A stretch of 47,205 nucleotides of DNA, taken from contig CAKSXW010000012.1 of NCBI GenBank assembly GCA_934518555.1, positions 1 through 47,205 of the forward strand, given 5' to 3'. Positions 35,021 through 42,780 of the stretch are shown here, piece after piece. A program made the translations under genes and the position numbers. Under the pieces are notes generated by a model. That model saw nothing but the letters and a program-made list of their open reading frames with translations. It was not told the origin of the DNA and searched no databases. This DNA comes from an uncultured Faecalibacterium sp. (lineage in GTDB: Bacteria; Bacillota; Clostridia; Oscillospirales; Ruminococcaceae). Numbering within the stretch: position 1 is the stretch's first letter; each line of letters opens with the position of its first letter.

Positions 35021-36204
35021 TGGGCATGGGCTGCGGTGCCTGGGAGGGCCTGAGCCTCCGCAGCCAGCAGCTTTTGCAGGAGGCAGACCTTATTTTTGGG
35101 GCCAAGCGGCTGCTGGCCGGGCTGCCCGGACAGCTTACGGCCCGGCAGCTGCCGTTCTACCAGCCCCAGCAGATCTTAGAGGCCCTGCTGGAGGCCCCGG
35201 GCTCCCGGGCCGTGGTGCTTTACAGCGGTGACACGGGCTTTTATTCCGGTGCCAGCCAGCTGCTGCCCCTGCTGCGGAGCTTTGGGGTGGAGTGCCGGGT
35301 GCTGCCGGGAGTATCCAGTGTGCAGCTGCTGGCGGCGGCGGTAGGCCGCCCCTGGCAGGACTGGAAACTGGTGTCGGCCCACGGCAAAGCCTGCGACCCG
35401 GCGGCGGCCTGCATGGGCAGCCGGACGGTGTTCTTTTTGACCGGAGGCACCCAGACCCCCGGCACCCTCTGCGCCGCCCTGGCTGAAGCCGGGCTGGGCC
35501 AGGCCCACGCCCTGGTGGGCGAAAACCTGGGCACCCCGGCAGAGCATCTCCGCTTTGGCACGGTGCAGGAGCTGGCAGGCCGGAGCTTTGCCCCTCTCAG
35601 CGTATTGCTGGTGGACCAGGCGGCCCCGGCCCCTGGCCGCTGCCCTGGCCTGCCCGACGAAGCCTTTACCCGGGGGCAGGTGCCCATGACCAAGCAGGAG
35701 GTCCGGGCAGCGGCCCTGGCAAAGCTGGCCATTACCCCCACCGACACGGTGTGGGATATAGGGGCCGGCACTGGCAGTGTCAGCGTGGAGCTGGCCCTGG
35801 CAGCGGCCCAGGGCCGGGTGTACGCCGTGGAGTGCAGCCCCGAAGCCTGTGAACTGGTCCGGGCCAACAAAGCCCGGCACGCCGCCTGGAACCTGACCCT
35901 GGTGGAGGGCCGGGCCCCGGAAGCCCTGGAGGCCCTGCCTGCCCCGGACGCCGTCTTTGTGGGGGGCACCAAGGGCAGTTTGGACCCTATTCTGGACGCC
36001 GTGCTGGCCCGGAACCCCCGGGCCCGGGTGTGCATCTCTGCCATTGCCCTGGAGACCCTGGCCGCTGCCGTGGCGGCCCTGACCGCCCGGGGCCTGACGG
36101 CGGAGGTGACCCAGATCGCCGTCAGCCGCAGCCGCCCGGCAGGCCAGCTGCACCTGCTGCTGGCCAATAACCCGGTGTTCCTGATCACGGGGGTGACCCC
36201 ATGA
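35008..36204 (+). CDS. cbiET: Fused CbiE-CbiT: cobalt-precorrin-7 C5-methyltransferase / precorrin-6B C15-methyltransferase-decarboxylase
   Basis: 398 residues. Residues 1-205 are the CbiE tetrapyrrole methylase (VTLMGMGCGAWEGLSLRSQ, VVLYSGDTGFYSGAS, RVLPGVSSVQLLAAAVGRPW, FFLTGGTQTPGTL). From about 225 to the end is CbiT, with MTKQEVRAAALAKLAITP and the SAM loop VWDIGAGTGSVSVELALAA, then AVFVGGTKGSLDPILDAVLA. The fused form equals CobL of aerobic organisms and is common in Clostridia. AGGAGG lies 7 nt before the ATG, inside cbiJ. The stop overlaps the cbiA start. Confidence 0.94.
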   Translation: MVTLMGMGCGAWEGLSLRSQQLLQEADLIFGAKRLLAGLPGQLTARQLPFYQPQQILEALLEAPGSRAVVLYSGDTGFYSGASQLLPLLRSFGVECRVLPGVSSVQLLAAAVGRPWQDWKLVSAHGKACDPAAACMGSRTVFFLTGGTQTPGTLCAALAEAGLGQAHALVGENLGTPAEHLRFGTVQELAGRSFAPLSVLLVDQAAPAPGRCPGLPDEAFTRGQVPMTKQEVRAAALAKLAITPTDTVWDIGAGTGSVSVELALAAAQGRVYAVECSPEACELVRANKARHAAWNLTLVEGRAPEALEALPAPDAVFVGGTKGSLDPILDAVLARNPRARVCISAIALETLAAAVAALTARGLTAEVTQIAVSRSRPAGQLHLLLANNPVFLITGVTP

Positions 36205-37550
36205 TGCAGTTTTTGGTGGCGGCCCCCTGCTCCGGCAGCGGCAAGACCACCGTGACCCTGGCCCTGCTGGCTGCTTTAAAGGCCCGGGGGGCCGACCCCT
36301 GCGCCTTCAAAGCCGGGCCGGACTACATCGACCCCATGTTCCACCGCCAGGCCCTGGGCATCCCCAGCCACAACCTGGACCTGTTCCTTTCCGGCCCGGA
36401 TACCGTCAAGGCCCTGTATGCCCGGTATGCCGCCGGACACGGGGCCGCAGTGTGCGAGGGGGCCATGGGCTTTTACGACGGCCAGGGCCTTACCACCCGG
36501 GCCAGTGCCTGGGAGCTGGCCCACACCCTGGGCCTGCCGGTGGTGCTGGTGGTGCAGCCCAAGGGGGCCAGCGTCACCCTGGCAGCCCAGATCCGGGGGC
36601 TGCTGGCCTTTCGGCCCTGCAGCCACCTGGCCGGGGTGATCCTGAACCATTGCCCGGAAAAACTTTACCGAATGCTCCGGCCTATGCTGGAGGCAGAGAC
36701 AGGCCTGCCGGTGCTGGGGTATCTGCCCCCGGTGCCGGAGGCCCTGGTAGAGAGCCGCCACCTGGGCCTCCGGACCCCCGGGGAGATCCCGGGAGTGGAG
36801 GCGAAGATCGACCGGCTGGCCCAGGCTCTGGTGCTGGACTGGCCCCGGCTGGAGGCTCTGACCCAAAAAGCCGCCCCGGCGGCGGCCCCGGCGGCCCAGA
36901 AGGCCCAGGAGGCCGTGCCCCTTGCAGTGGCCCGGGACGCCGCCTTCTGTTTTGCCTATGCCGAGACCCTGGACGCCTTGCAGCAGGCCGGGGCCCGGCT
37001 GGTGTTCTTCAGCCCCTTGGAGGACACTGCCCTGCCGGAGGGCGTAGGCGGCCTGTACCTGCCCGGGGGCTACCCGGAGCTGTATGCTCAGGCCCTGAGC
37101 CGGAACCACACTATGCGTTCTTCCATTGCCCGGGCTGTGGCCCAGGGCCTGCCTACGGCGGCAGAGTGCGGCGGCTTTTTGTACCTGGGCCAGAGCCTGG
37201 AGGACCCCCAAGGGGCAGTGTGGCCCATGGCAGGGGTGCTGCCGGGCTGCGGCACCCGGGCCGGGCATCTGGTGCGCTTTGGCTACGCCACCCTGACCGC
37301 CAAAACAGACAGCCTGCTGTTCCGGGCCGGGGAGCAGCTGCCGATCCACGAGTTCCATCACTGGGACTCCAGCTGCAACGGCACCGCCTTTACGGCCCGG
37401 AAAAACCAGACCACCCAGTGGGACTGCGGCTTTGCCAGCCAGAATCTGTACGCTGGCTTCCCTCACCTGTACTGGGCAGGCACTGCCCTGCCCCAGCGCT
37501 TTGCCGCCGCCGCCCACGCCTATCTCCAACAAAAAAGGACCCATCTATGA
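36201..37550 (+). CDS. cbiA: Cobyrinate a,c-diamide synthase
   Basis: ATP- and glutamine-dependent amidation of the a and c side chains of cobyrinate. 449 residues: N-terminal P-loop VAAPCSGSGKTTVTLALLAA and KAGPDYIDPMFHRQALGIPS, VCEGAMGFYDG, then a C-terminal class I-like glutaminase domain (GLYLPGGYPELYAQALSRN and PTAAECGGFLYLGQSLE with the nucleophilic Cys), and a late EFHHWDSSC. Coupled by 4-base overlaps on both sides, to cbiET and cobT. Confidence 0.94.
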   Translation: MMQFLVAAPCSGSGKTTVTLALLAALKARGADPCAFKAGPDYIDPMFHRQALGIPSHNLDLFLSGPDTVKALYARYAAGHGAAVCEGAMGFYDGQGLTTRASAWELAHTLGLPVVLVVQPKGASVTLAAQIRGLLAFRPCSHLAGVILNHCPEKLYRMLRPMLEAETGLPVLGYLPPVPEALVESRHLGLRTPGEIPGVEAKIDRLAQALVLDWPRLEALTQKAAPAAAPAAQKAQEAVPLAVARDAAFCFAYAETLDALQQAGARLVFFSPLEDTALPEGVGGLYLPGGYPELYAQALSRNHTMRSSIARAVAQGLPTAAECGGFLYLGQSLEDPQGAVWPMAGVLPGCGTRAGHLVRFGYATLTAKTDSLLFRAGEQLPIHEFHHWDSSCNGTAFTARKNQTTQWDCGFASQNLYAGFPHLYWAGTALPQRFAAAAHAYLQQKRTHL

Positions 37551-38611
37551 CCGAAACCGAACTGTTTGCCCAATTGCATACCATTACGCCCCCGGACGCC
37601 GCCGCCCGGGCTGCTGCCAGGGCCCACTGGGCCAGCCTGGCAAAACCCTTAGGGGGCCTGGGGGCCCTGGAGACCCTGCTGGAGGACGCCGCCGCCCTGA
37701 CAGGCACCGCCGCCCTGGCCTTTGACCGCCGGGCGGTGCTGGTGCTCTGCGCCGACAACGGCGTGGTGGCCCAGGGGGTGAGCCAGACCGACCAGAGCGT
37801 CACCCGGGTGGTGGCAGAGAACCTGGCGGCCCGGCGCACCAGCGTGTGCCAGATGGCCCAGGCAGCCCGGTGCCAGGTGGTTCCGGTGGACCTGGGCATT
37901 GCCGGGCCCCCGGTGCCGGGGCTGGTGCAGTGCCGGGTGGCCCCCGGCACCGCCGACTTTACCCAAGGCCCTGCCATGAGCCGGGCCCAGGCCCTGGAGG
38001 CCATCTGCCACGGCATCCAGCTGGTGCAGCAGCAAAAAGCCGCCGGTTGCCAGCTGCTGGCTACCGGGGAGATGGGCATTGGCAACACCACCACTTCCAG
38101 TGCCGTGGCTGCCGTGCTGCTGGGCCAGCCTGTGGAGCAGATGACCGGGCGAGGGGCCGGGCTTTCAGATGCCGGCCTTGACCGGAAGTTCCGGGCCATC
38201 CGCACCGGCATTGCCCGGAACTGCCCGGACCCCACCGACCCTCTGGACGTGCTGGCAAAGCTGGGCGGCTTTGACCTGGCCGGGCTCTGCGGCGTCTTTT
38301 TGGGCGGTGCCCTGGAAGGGATCCCCGTGGTGATGGACGGCTTTATCAGCGGCGTAGCGGCCCTGTGCGCTGTACGGCTGTGCCCTGCTGCCGCCAAGGC
38401 TGTGTTTGCCAGCCACTGCTCCTCGGAGCCAGCGGCCCGGCTGGTGCTGCAAGCCCTGGGCAAGGAGCCTCTGCTGACCGCCGGGCTCCACCTGGGGGAG
38501 GGCACCGGGGCCGTGGCCAGCCTGCCTTTGTGGGACATGGCCCTGGCAGTGTACCGGGGCTGCTACTCCTTTGCGGAGGGCGGCATTTTGCCGTACACCC
38601 CCCAATGCTGA
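37547..38611 (+). CDS. cobT: Nicotinate-nucleotide--dimethylbenzimidazole phosphoribosyltransferase
   Basis: Activates the lower-ligand base to its alpha-riboside phosphate for nucleotide-loop assembly. 354 residues with LAKPLGGLGALETLLEDAA, VLCADNGVVAQGVSQTDQSV, GEMGIGNTTTSSAVAAVLLG, TGRGAGLSD and the catalytic Glu in AGLHLGEGTGAVAS. The window has no gene for making dimethylbenzimidazole (bluB or bza), so the base is either imported or another benzimidazole, purine or phenol. The start overlaps the cbiA stop, and its end overlaps cobU by 7 bases. Confidence 0.95.
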   Translation: MTETELFAQLHTITPPDAAARAAARAHWASLAKPLGGLGALETLLEDAAALTGTAALAFDRRAVLVLCADNGVVAQGVSQTDQSVTRVVAENLAARRTSVCQMAQAARCQVVPVDLGIAGPPVPGLVQCRVAPGTADFTQGPAMSRAQALEAICHGIQLVQQQKAAGCQLLATGEMGIGNTTTSSAVAAVLLGQPVEQMTGRGAGLSDAGLDRKFRAIRTGIARNCPDPTDPLDVLAKLGGFDLAGLCGVFLGGALEGIPVVMDGFISGVAALCAVRLCPAAAKAVFASHCSSEPAARLVLQALGKEPLLTAGLHLGEGTGAVASLPLWDMALAVYRGCYSFAEGGILPYTPQC

Positions 38612-39126
38612 CCCTGGTGGTGGGGGCCGCCGCCAGCGGCAAAAGTGAATACGCCGAGGGTCTGGTGCTGCACACCGGGCTGCCTCGCTATTATATCGCC
38701 ACCCTGCAGGTGTGGGACGCCGAGTGCGCCGCCCGGGTGGCAAAGCACCGCCGGATGCGGGCCCAAAAGCAGTTCCAGACCCTGGAATGCCCCCGGGACC
38801 TGGCCAGCCTGCGGCTGCCCTGCCGGGGCACCGCCCTGCTGGAGGACCTGGGAAACCTGACCGCCAACGAGCTGTACAGCCCCCAGGGGGCCGGGCCCCA
38901 CACGGCTCAGGCTGTGCTCCGGGGGGTGGAGGCCCTGGCGGCCCAGTGCCAGCACCTGGTGGTGGTGACCAACGAGGTGTTCAGCGGTGGGGCCGATTAT
39001 GCCGGGGACACGGACCTGTGGCTGCAAGCCCTGGCCCAGGTGAACAACGCCCTGGCCGCCCGGGCCGATGCTGTGGTCCGGGTGGTCTGCGGCCTCCCGG
39101 TCTATTACAAAGGAGTGGAACCATGA
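38605..39126 (+). CDS. cobU: Adenosylcobinamide kinase / guanylyltransferase (CobU)
   Basis: 173 residues. P-loop VVGAAASGKSEYAEG; KHRRMRAQKQFQTLE contains the His (in KHRR) matching the residue that carries GMP in Salmonella CobU; LLEDLGNLTANELYS; VVVTNEVFSGGADYAGDT and VVCGLPVYYKG close the fold. It lacks the GIVP plus Arg-rich stretch of classical CobU, which instead appears in the short paralogue two genes on. It phosphorylates adenosylcobinamide and then transfers GMP. ATGA overlap with cobS. Confidence 0.88.
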   Translation: MLTLVVGAAASGKSEYAEGLVLHTGLPRYYIATLQVWDAECAARVAKHRRMRAQKQFQTLECPRDLASLRLPCRGTALLEDLGNLTANELYSPQGAGPHTAQAVLRGVEALAAQCQHLVVVTNEVFSGGADYAGDTDLWLQALAQVNNALAARADAVVRVVCGLPVYYKGVEP

Positions 39127-39875
39127 TCGTTTTCCAGACCATTGCTGTGGCCCTGGCCATGTTTTCGGCCATTCCGGTGCCCCAATTTGAGTGGAACCAG
39201 CGGAATATGCGCTACGCCCTGTGTGCCTTCCCCCTGGTAGGGGTGCTGGCCGGGGGGCTGTGGGGACTCTGGGGCCTTTTGCCCCTGCCGGACCTGGTCC
39301 GGGCCGCCGGCTGGGTGCTGGTGCCGGTGTGGGTCACCGGAGGCATCCATCTGGACGGCTACGCCGACACCTGGGACGCCCTTTCCAGCTACGGCAGCCC
39401 GGCCCGGAAGCTGGAAATTTTAAAGGACCCCCACTGCGGTGCCTTTGCGGTGATCCGGCTGTGCAGCTATTTTGTGGCCTACGGGGCCCTGTGTGCCAGT
39501 TTGGTCTACAGCCCCCGGGCTGCGGTGCTGTGGGGCCTGGCCCTGGTGCTGGAACGGGGGCTTTCCGGCTTTGCCATTGCCGCCTTTCCCCTGGCCAAAA
39601 ACACCGGCCTGGCCCATACCTTTGCCTCTGCGGCAGACCGGACCCTGGTGGCCCGGGTGCTGGGGGTGGGCTCTGCCCTAGTCTGCGCCGCCATGGCAGC
39701 CCTGGGGGGCTGGGCCCTGGTGCTGGCGGCCCTTTTGGCCCTGGCCCGGTACCGCCGGGTCAGCACCCGGCAGTTCGGCGGCGTTACCGGGGACCTGGCC
39801 GGGTGGTTTTTGCAGACCGCCGAGCTCTGGATGTTGGCAGCTTTAGCCGCCTGCCAATGGGGAGGGTTGTTATGA
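39123..39875 (+). CDS. cobS: Adenosylcobinamide-GDP ribazoletransferase (cobalamin-5'-phosphate synthase)
   Basis: Integral membrane enzyme of 250 residues that joins adenosylcobinamide-GDP with alpha-ribazole (phosphate). Early AMFSAIPVPQFEWN, then the metal-binding GGIHLDGYADTWDALSSYGS and KLEILKDPHCGAFAVIRLCS, and the C-terminal RRVSTRQFGGVTGDLAGWFL are family signatures. Several hydrophobic helices place the last stage of assembly at the membrane. Overlaps both neighbours by 4 bases. Confidence 0.95.
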   Translation: MIVFQTIAVALAMFSAIPVPQFEWNQRNMRYALCAFPLVGVLAGGLWGLWGLLPLPDLVRAAGWVLVPVWVTGGIHLDGYADTWDALSSYGSPARKLEILKDPHCGAFAVIRLCSYFVAYGALCASLVYSPRAAVLWGLALVLERGLSGFAIAAFPLAKNTGLAHTFASAADRTLVARVLGVGSALVCAAMAALGGWALVLAALLALARYRRVSTRQFGGVTGDLAGWFLQTAELWMLAALAACQWGGLL

Positions 39876-40222
39876 TCTTTATTACCGGGCCGCTTTACAG
39901 CGGCAAGCGCACCTTTGCCCAAAGCCTGCCGGGGCGGTGCATCACCGACGTGCAGCAGCTGGCCGCCCAGGCCCCGGACCTGGAGGCTCTGGCGGACCAG
40001 CTGGCTGCCTACGACCTGGTGGTGGCCACCGAGGCGGGGGGCGGCGTGGTGCCCCTGGACCCGGCCCAGCGAGCCCAACGGGAGGCTGCCGGGCGTCTGG
40101 CCTGTCTGCTGGCTGCCCGGGCCAGCTGCGTGGTCCAGATGTTCTGCGGTATCCCCACTGTACTGAAAGGAGAATTGCCCTATGCTGATCTACCTGCTGC
40201 GCCACGGCCTGACCTCTTATAA
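39872..40222 (+). CDS. Short CobU-like P-loop protein
   Basis: 116 residues, about two thirds of a normal CobU. It opens with a P-loop FITGPLYSGKRTFAQ and has a C-terminal VVATEAGGGVVPLDPAQRAQ, then REAAGRLACLLA and VVQMFCGIPTVLKG, matching the CobU region NEVGxGIVP-R-FRD-G-GLP. The middle part with the guanylyl-carrying His is missing. It is translationally coupled to cobS (ATGA) and overlaps the start of cobC by 41 bases, and keeps its frame and both motifs, so it looks maintained. It may add kinase activity to the CobU at 38605 or regulate it. A decayed copy is the alternative. Confidence 0.75.
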   Translation: MIFITGPLYSGKRTFAQSLPGRCITDVQQLAAQAPDLEALADQLAAYDLVVATEAGGGVVPLDPAQRAQREAAGRLACLLAARASCVVQMFCGIPTVLKGELPYADLPAAPRPDLL

Positions 40223-40781
40223 TGCTGAAAAGCGATACCAGGGCCAACGAGATATCCCCCTGTCCCCGGAGGGTCTGGCCCAGCTGCGGCCTGCGGATAT
40301 CCACCCGGACATCGTTTACATCACCCCCTTGTGCCGCACCCGGCAGACCGCCCAGGTGTTGTTCCCTGCTGCAAAGCTGGTGGAGGTAAAGGACCTGCAG
40401 GAGATGTGCTTTGGCAGCTTTGAGGGCCGCAATTACAAGGAGATGGAGCAGGACCCGGATTATCTGGCCTGGGTGGCGGCCAACTGCGAGAGCCCCTGCC
40501 CCGACGGCGAGACCAAGGCCATCTTTTGCCGCCGGATCTGCCGGGCCTTTGCCGCCCTGGTGGACCAGGCCCTGGCCCAGGGCCGGGAGATGCTGGTGAT
40601 CTTAGCCCACGGCGGCACCCAGATGGCAGCCCTGGAGCAGTACGCTGTGCCCCACCGGGATTACTACGACTGGTGCGGCCCCAACGCCGGAGGCTTTGTG
40701 CTGGACGCCCGGGACTGGGCGGCCCGGCGGCAGCTCCATCTGGTGACCACGGTGCAGTACACCCGGGAGGCCCAGCCATGA
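40182..40781 (+). CDS. cobC: Alpha-ribazole phosphatase (histidine phosphatase family)
   Basis: 199 residues of the histidine phosphatase superfamily. The start MLIYLLRHGLTSYNAE carries the RHG motif with the phospho-histidine; YITPLCRTRQTAQVLFP, EMCFGSFEGRNYKEME and VILAHGGTQMAALEQY (second catalytic His) complete the site. Position in the operon makes alpha-ribazole-5'-phosphate or cobalamin phosphate the likely substrate. AAGGAG lies 9 nt before the ATG, inside the short CobU-like gene. ATGA overlap with cbiB. Confidence 0.9.
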   Translation: MLIYLLRHGLTSYNAEKRYQGQRDIPLSPEGLAQLRPADIHPDIVYITPLCRTRQTAQVLFPAAKLVEVKDLQEMCFGSFEGRNYKEMEQDPDYLAWVAANCESPCPDGETKAIFCRRICRAFAALVDQALAQGREMLVILAHGGTQMAALEQYAVPHRDYYDWCGPNAGGFVLDARDWAARRQLHLVTTVQYTREAQP

Positions 40782-41731
40782 CCGCCCTGGCCGTGCTGGG
40801 GGGCTTTGTGCTGGACAGCCTCCTGGGGGACCCGGCCTGGCTGCCCCACCCGGTGGTGCTTATGGGCAAGGCCATTGCCGGGCTGGAGGGCTTTTTGCGG
40901 CCCCGGCTGCCCCAAACGCCCCGGGGAGAGCTGGTGGGTGGGGCCCTGGTGGCCTTTTGCCTGCCGGTAGGCACCTTTGCCCTGACCTGGGCGGCCTGCC
41001 GGGGGGCTGCTGCCCTCCACCCTCTGCTGGGGCTGGGGCTGCAGATGTTCTGGTGCGGCCAGGCGTTGGCGGCCCGGGGCCTGGCCCAGGAAAGCCGCCG
41101 GGTGTACCGGGAGCTGACTGCCGGGGACCTGCCGGGGGCCCGCAAGGCTGTAAGCCGCATTGTGGGCCGGGACACCCAGGCTCTGACCCCAGAGGGGGTC
41201 ACCAAGGCCGCTGTGGAAACAGTGGCCGAGAACGCCAGCGACGGGGTCATTGCCCCCCTGCTGTATATGCTGGTGGGGGGTGCGCCCCTGGCCCTTACCT
41301 ACAAGGCCATCAACACCATGGACAGTATGCTGGGCTACAAAAATGACCGTTACCTGTATTTTGGCCGGGTGGCTGCCAAGCTGGACGATGTGGCCAACTA
41401 CCTGCCCAGCCGTCTGGCCGGGCTGCTGTGGTGCCCGGCTGCTGCCCTGACCGGCAACGACCCCAAGGGGGCCTGGCGGATCTGGCGCAGGGACCGCCGG
41501 AACCATGCCAGCCCCAACAGTGCCCAGACCGAAAGTGCCTGTGCCGGGGCCCTGGGGGTGCAGCTGGCCGGGCCTGCCTATTATTTTGGACAGTATTACC
41601 CCAAACCCACCATCGGGGACCCGGTGCGCCCCGTGGAGCCGGAGGACATCCTACGGGCCAACCGCATGATGTACGCCGAGAGCCTGCTGGCCCTGGGCCT
41701 GGGGCTTGTGATACGAGGAGGCATTTTATGA
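40778..41731 (+). CDS. cbiB: Adenosylcobinamide-phosphate synthase (cobalamin biosynthesis protein CbiB)
   Basis: Membrane protein of 317 residues that attaches aminopropanol (or its phosphate) to adenosylcobyric acid. Family marks: GFVLDSLLGDPAWLPHPVVL, GRDTQALTPEGVTKAAVET, VAENASDGVIAPLLYMLVGG, TYKAINTMDSMLGYKNDRY, and RDRRNHASPNSAQTESACAG. It is coupled to the cobD gene, whose product supplies the aminopropanol phosphate. Confidence 0.95.
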   Translation: MTALAVLGGFVLDSLLGDPAWLPHPVVLMGKAIAGLEGFLRPRLPQTPRGELVGGALVAFCLPVGTFALTWAACRGAAALHPLLGLGLQMFWCGQALAARGLAQESRRVYRELTAGDLPGARKAVSRIVGRDTQALTPEGVTKAAVETVAENASDGVIAPLLYMLVGGAPLALTYKAINTMDSMLGYKNDRYLYFGRVAAKLDDVANYLPSRLAGLLWCPAAALTGNDPKGAWRIWRRDRRNHASPNSAQTESACAGALGVQLAGPAYYFGQYYPKPTIGDPVRPVEPEDILRANRMMYAESLLALGLGLVIRGGIL

Positions 41732-42780
41732 GACCTTTACCCCACGGCGGTGACTGGGCCGGGTACCAGGCCCGGTTTGGCCGGGAGGCCCTGGACTTTT
41801 CTGCCAATGTCAGCCCTCTGGGGCTGCCGGAGGGGGTGGCTGCTGCCATCACCGCTGCCCTGCCCCAGGCCCACCGCTACCCGGACCCTCTGTGCCGGGC
41901 CCTGGTGCAAAAGCTGGCCTGCCACGAAGGAGTGCCTGCCTCCTGGCTGCTGTGCGGCAACGGTGCCGCCGACCTGATCTTTCGGCTGGCAGCGGCCCTG
42001 CGGCCTCGCCGGGCCCTGGTAACGGCCCCCACCTTTGCCGAGTACGAGGCGGCCCTGCATACCGTAGGCTGCACGGTGCAGCGGCATCTGCTGCTGGCGG
42101 AAAACGATTTTGCGGTGACGGAGGCCCTGGTGGAGGCTGTGGAACCGGGGGTGGACCTGGTGTTCCTCTGCCAGCCCAACAACCCCACCGGGCAGCTGGC
42201 CTCTCCGGCCCTGGTGGAGCGGCTGCTGCACCGGTGCCGGGCCTGTGGGGCCCTGCTGGTGGTGGACGAGTGCTTTTTGGAGTTTTTGCGGTCACACCCT
42301 GCCCTTACCGCCAAGCCCCTGCTGCCCGGCGGCGGCCTGGTGATCCTCAAGGCCTTTACCAAGCTCTACGGCATGGCAGGGGTGCGGCTGGGCTACGCCC
42401 TGTGCAGTGACCCGGCCCTGCTGGAGGCTTTGCAGGCCGCAGGCCAGCCCTGGGCCGTCTCCAGCCTTGCCCAGGCGGCAGGGCTGGCGGCCCTGGAGGA
42501 GACAGCCTATGTGGAAAAGGTCCAGGCCCTTGTGGCCCGGCAGCGTCCGGTGCTGGCGGCAGGGCTGGCAGCCTTAGGCCTCCGGGTGATCCCGGGCCGG
42601 GCCAATTATCTGCTGTTCCAGGGCCCGGAGACCCTGGGGGACGCCTTGCAGCAAAAGGGCATTATGGTGCGGTGCTGCGGCAATTATCCCGGCCTGGACG
42701 ACAGCTGGTACCGCACCGCCGTGCGGACCGGGCCGGAAAACCAGCAGCTGCTGCAGGCCCTGAAGGAGGTGCTGGCATGA
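41728..42780 (+). CDS. cobD: L-threonine-O-3-phosphate decarboxylase
   Basis: PLP enzyme of 350 residues, fold type I, which makes (R)-1-amino-2-propanol phosphate. Early LDFSANVSPLGLPEGV and HRYPDPLCRALVQKLA, then LLCGNGAADLIFRLAAAL, FLCQPNNPTGQLASPALVE, VVDECFLEFL and LKAFTKLYGMAGVRLGYAL, whose Lys in FTKLYG binds PLP. Histidinol-phosphate aminotransferase is the related alternative, but the cob context and the sequence favour CobD. No C-terminal zinc-binding extension. ATGA overlaps on both sides. Confidence 0.93.
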   Translation: MRPLPHGGDWAGYQARFGREALDFSANVSPLGLPEGVAAAITAALPQAHRYPDPLCRALVQKLACHEGVPASWLLCGNGAADLIFRLAAALRPRRALVTAPTFAEYEAALHTVGCTVQRHLLLAENDFAVTEALVEAVEPGVDLVFLCQPNNPTGQLASPALVERLLHRCRACGALLVVDECFLEFLRSHPALTAKPLLPGGGLVILKAFTKLYGMAGVRLGYALCSDPALLEALQAAGQPWAVSSLAQAAGLAALEETAYVEKVQALVARQRPVLAAGLAALGLRVIPGRANYLLFQGPETLGDALQQKGIMVRCCGNYPGLDDSWYRTAVRTGPENQQLLQALKEVLA

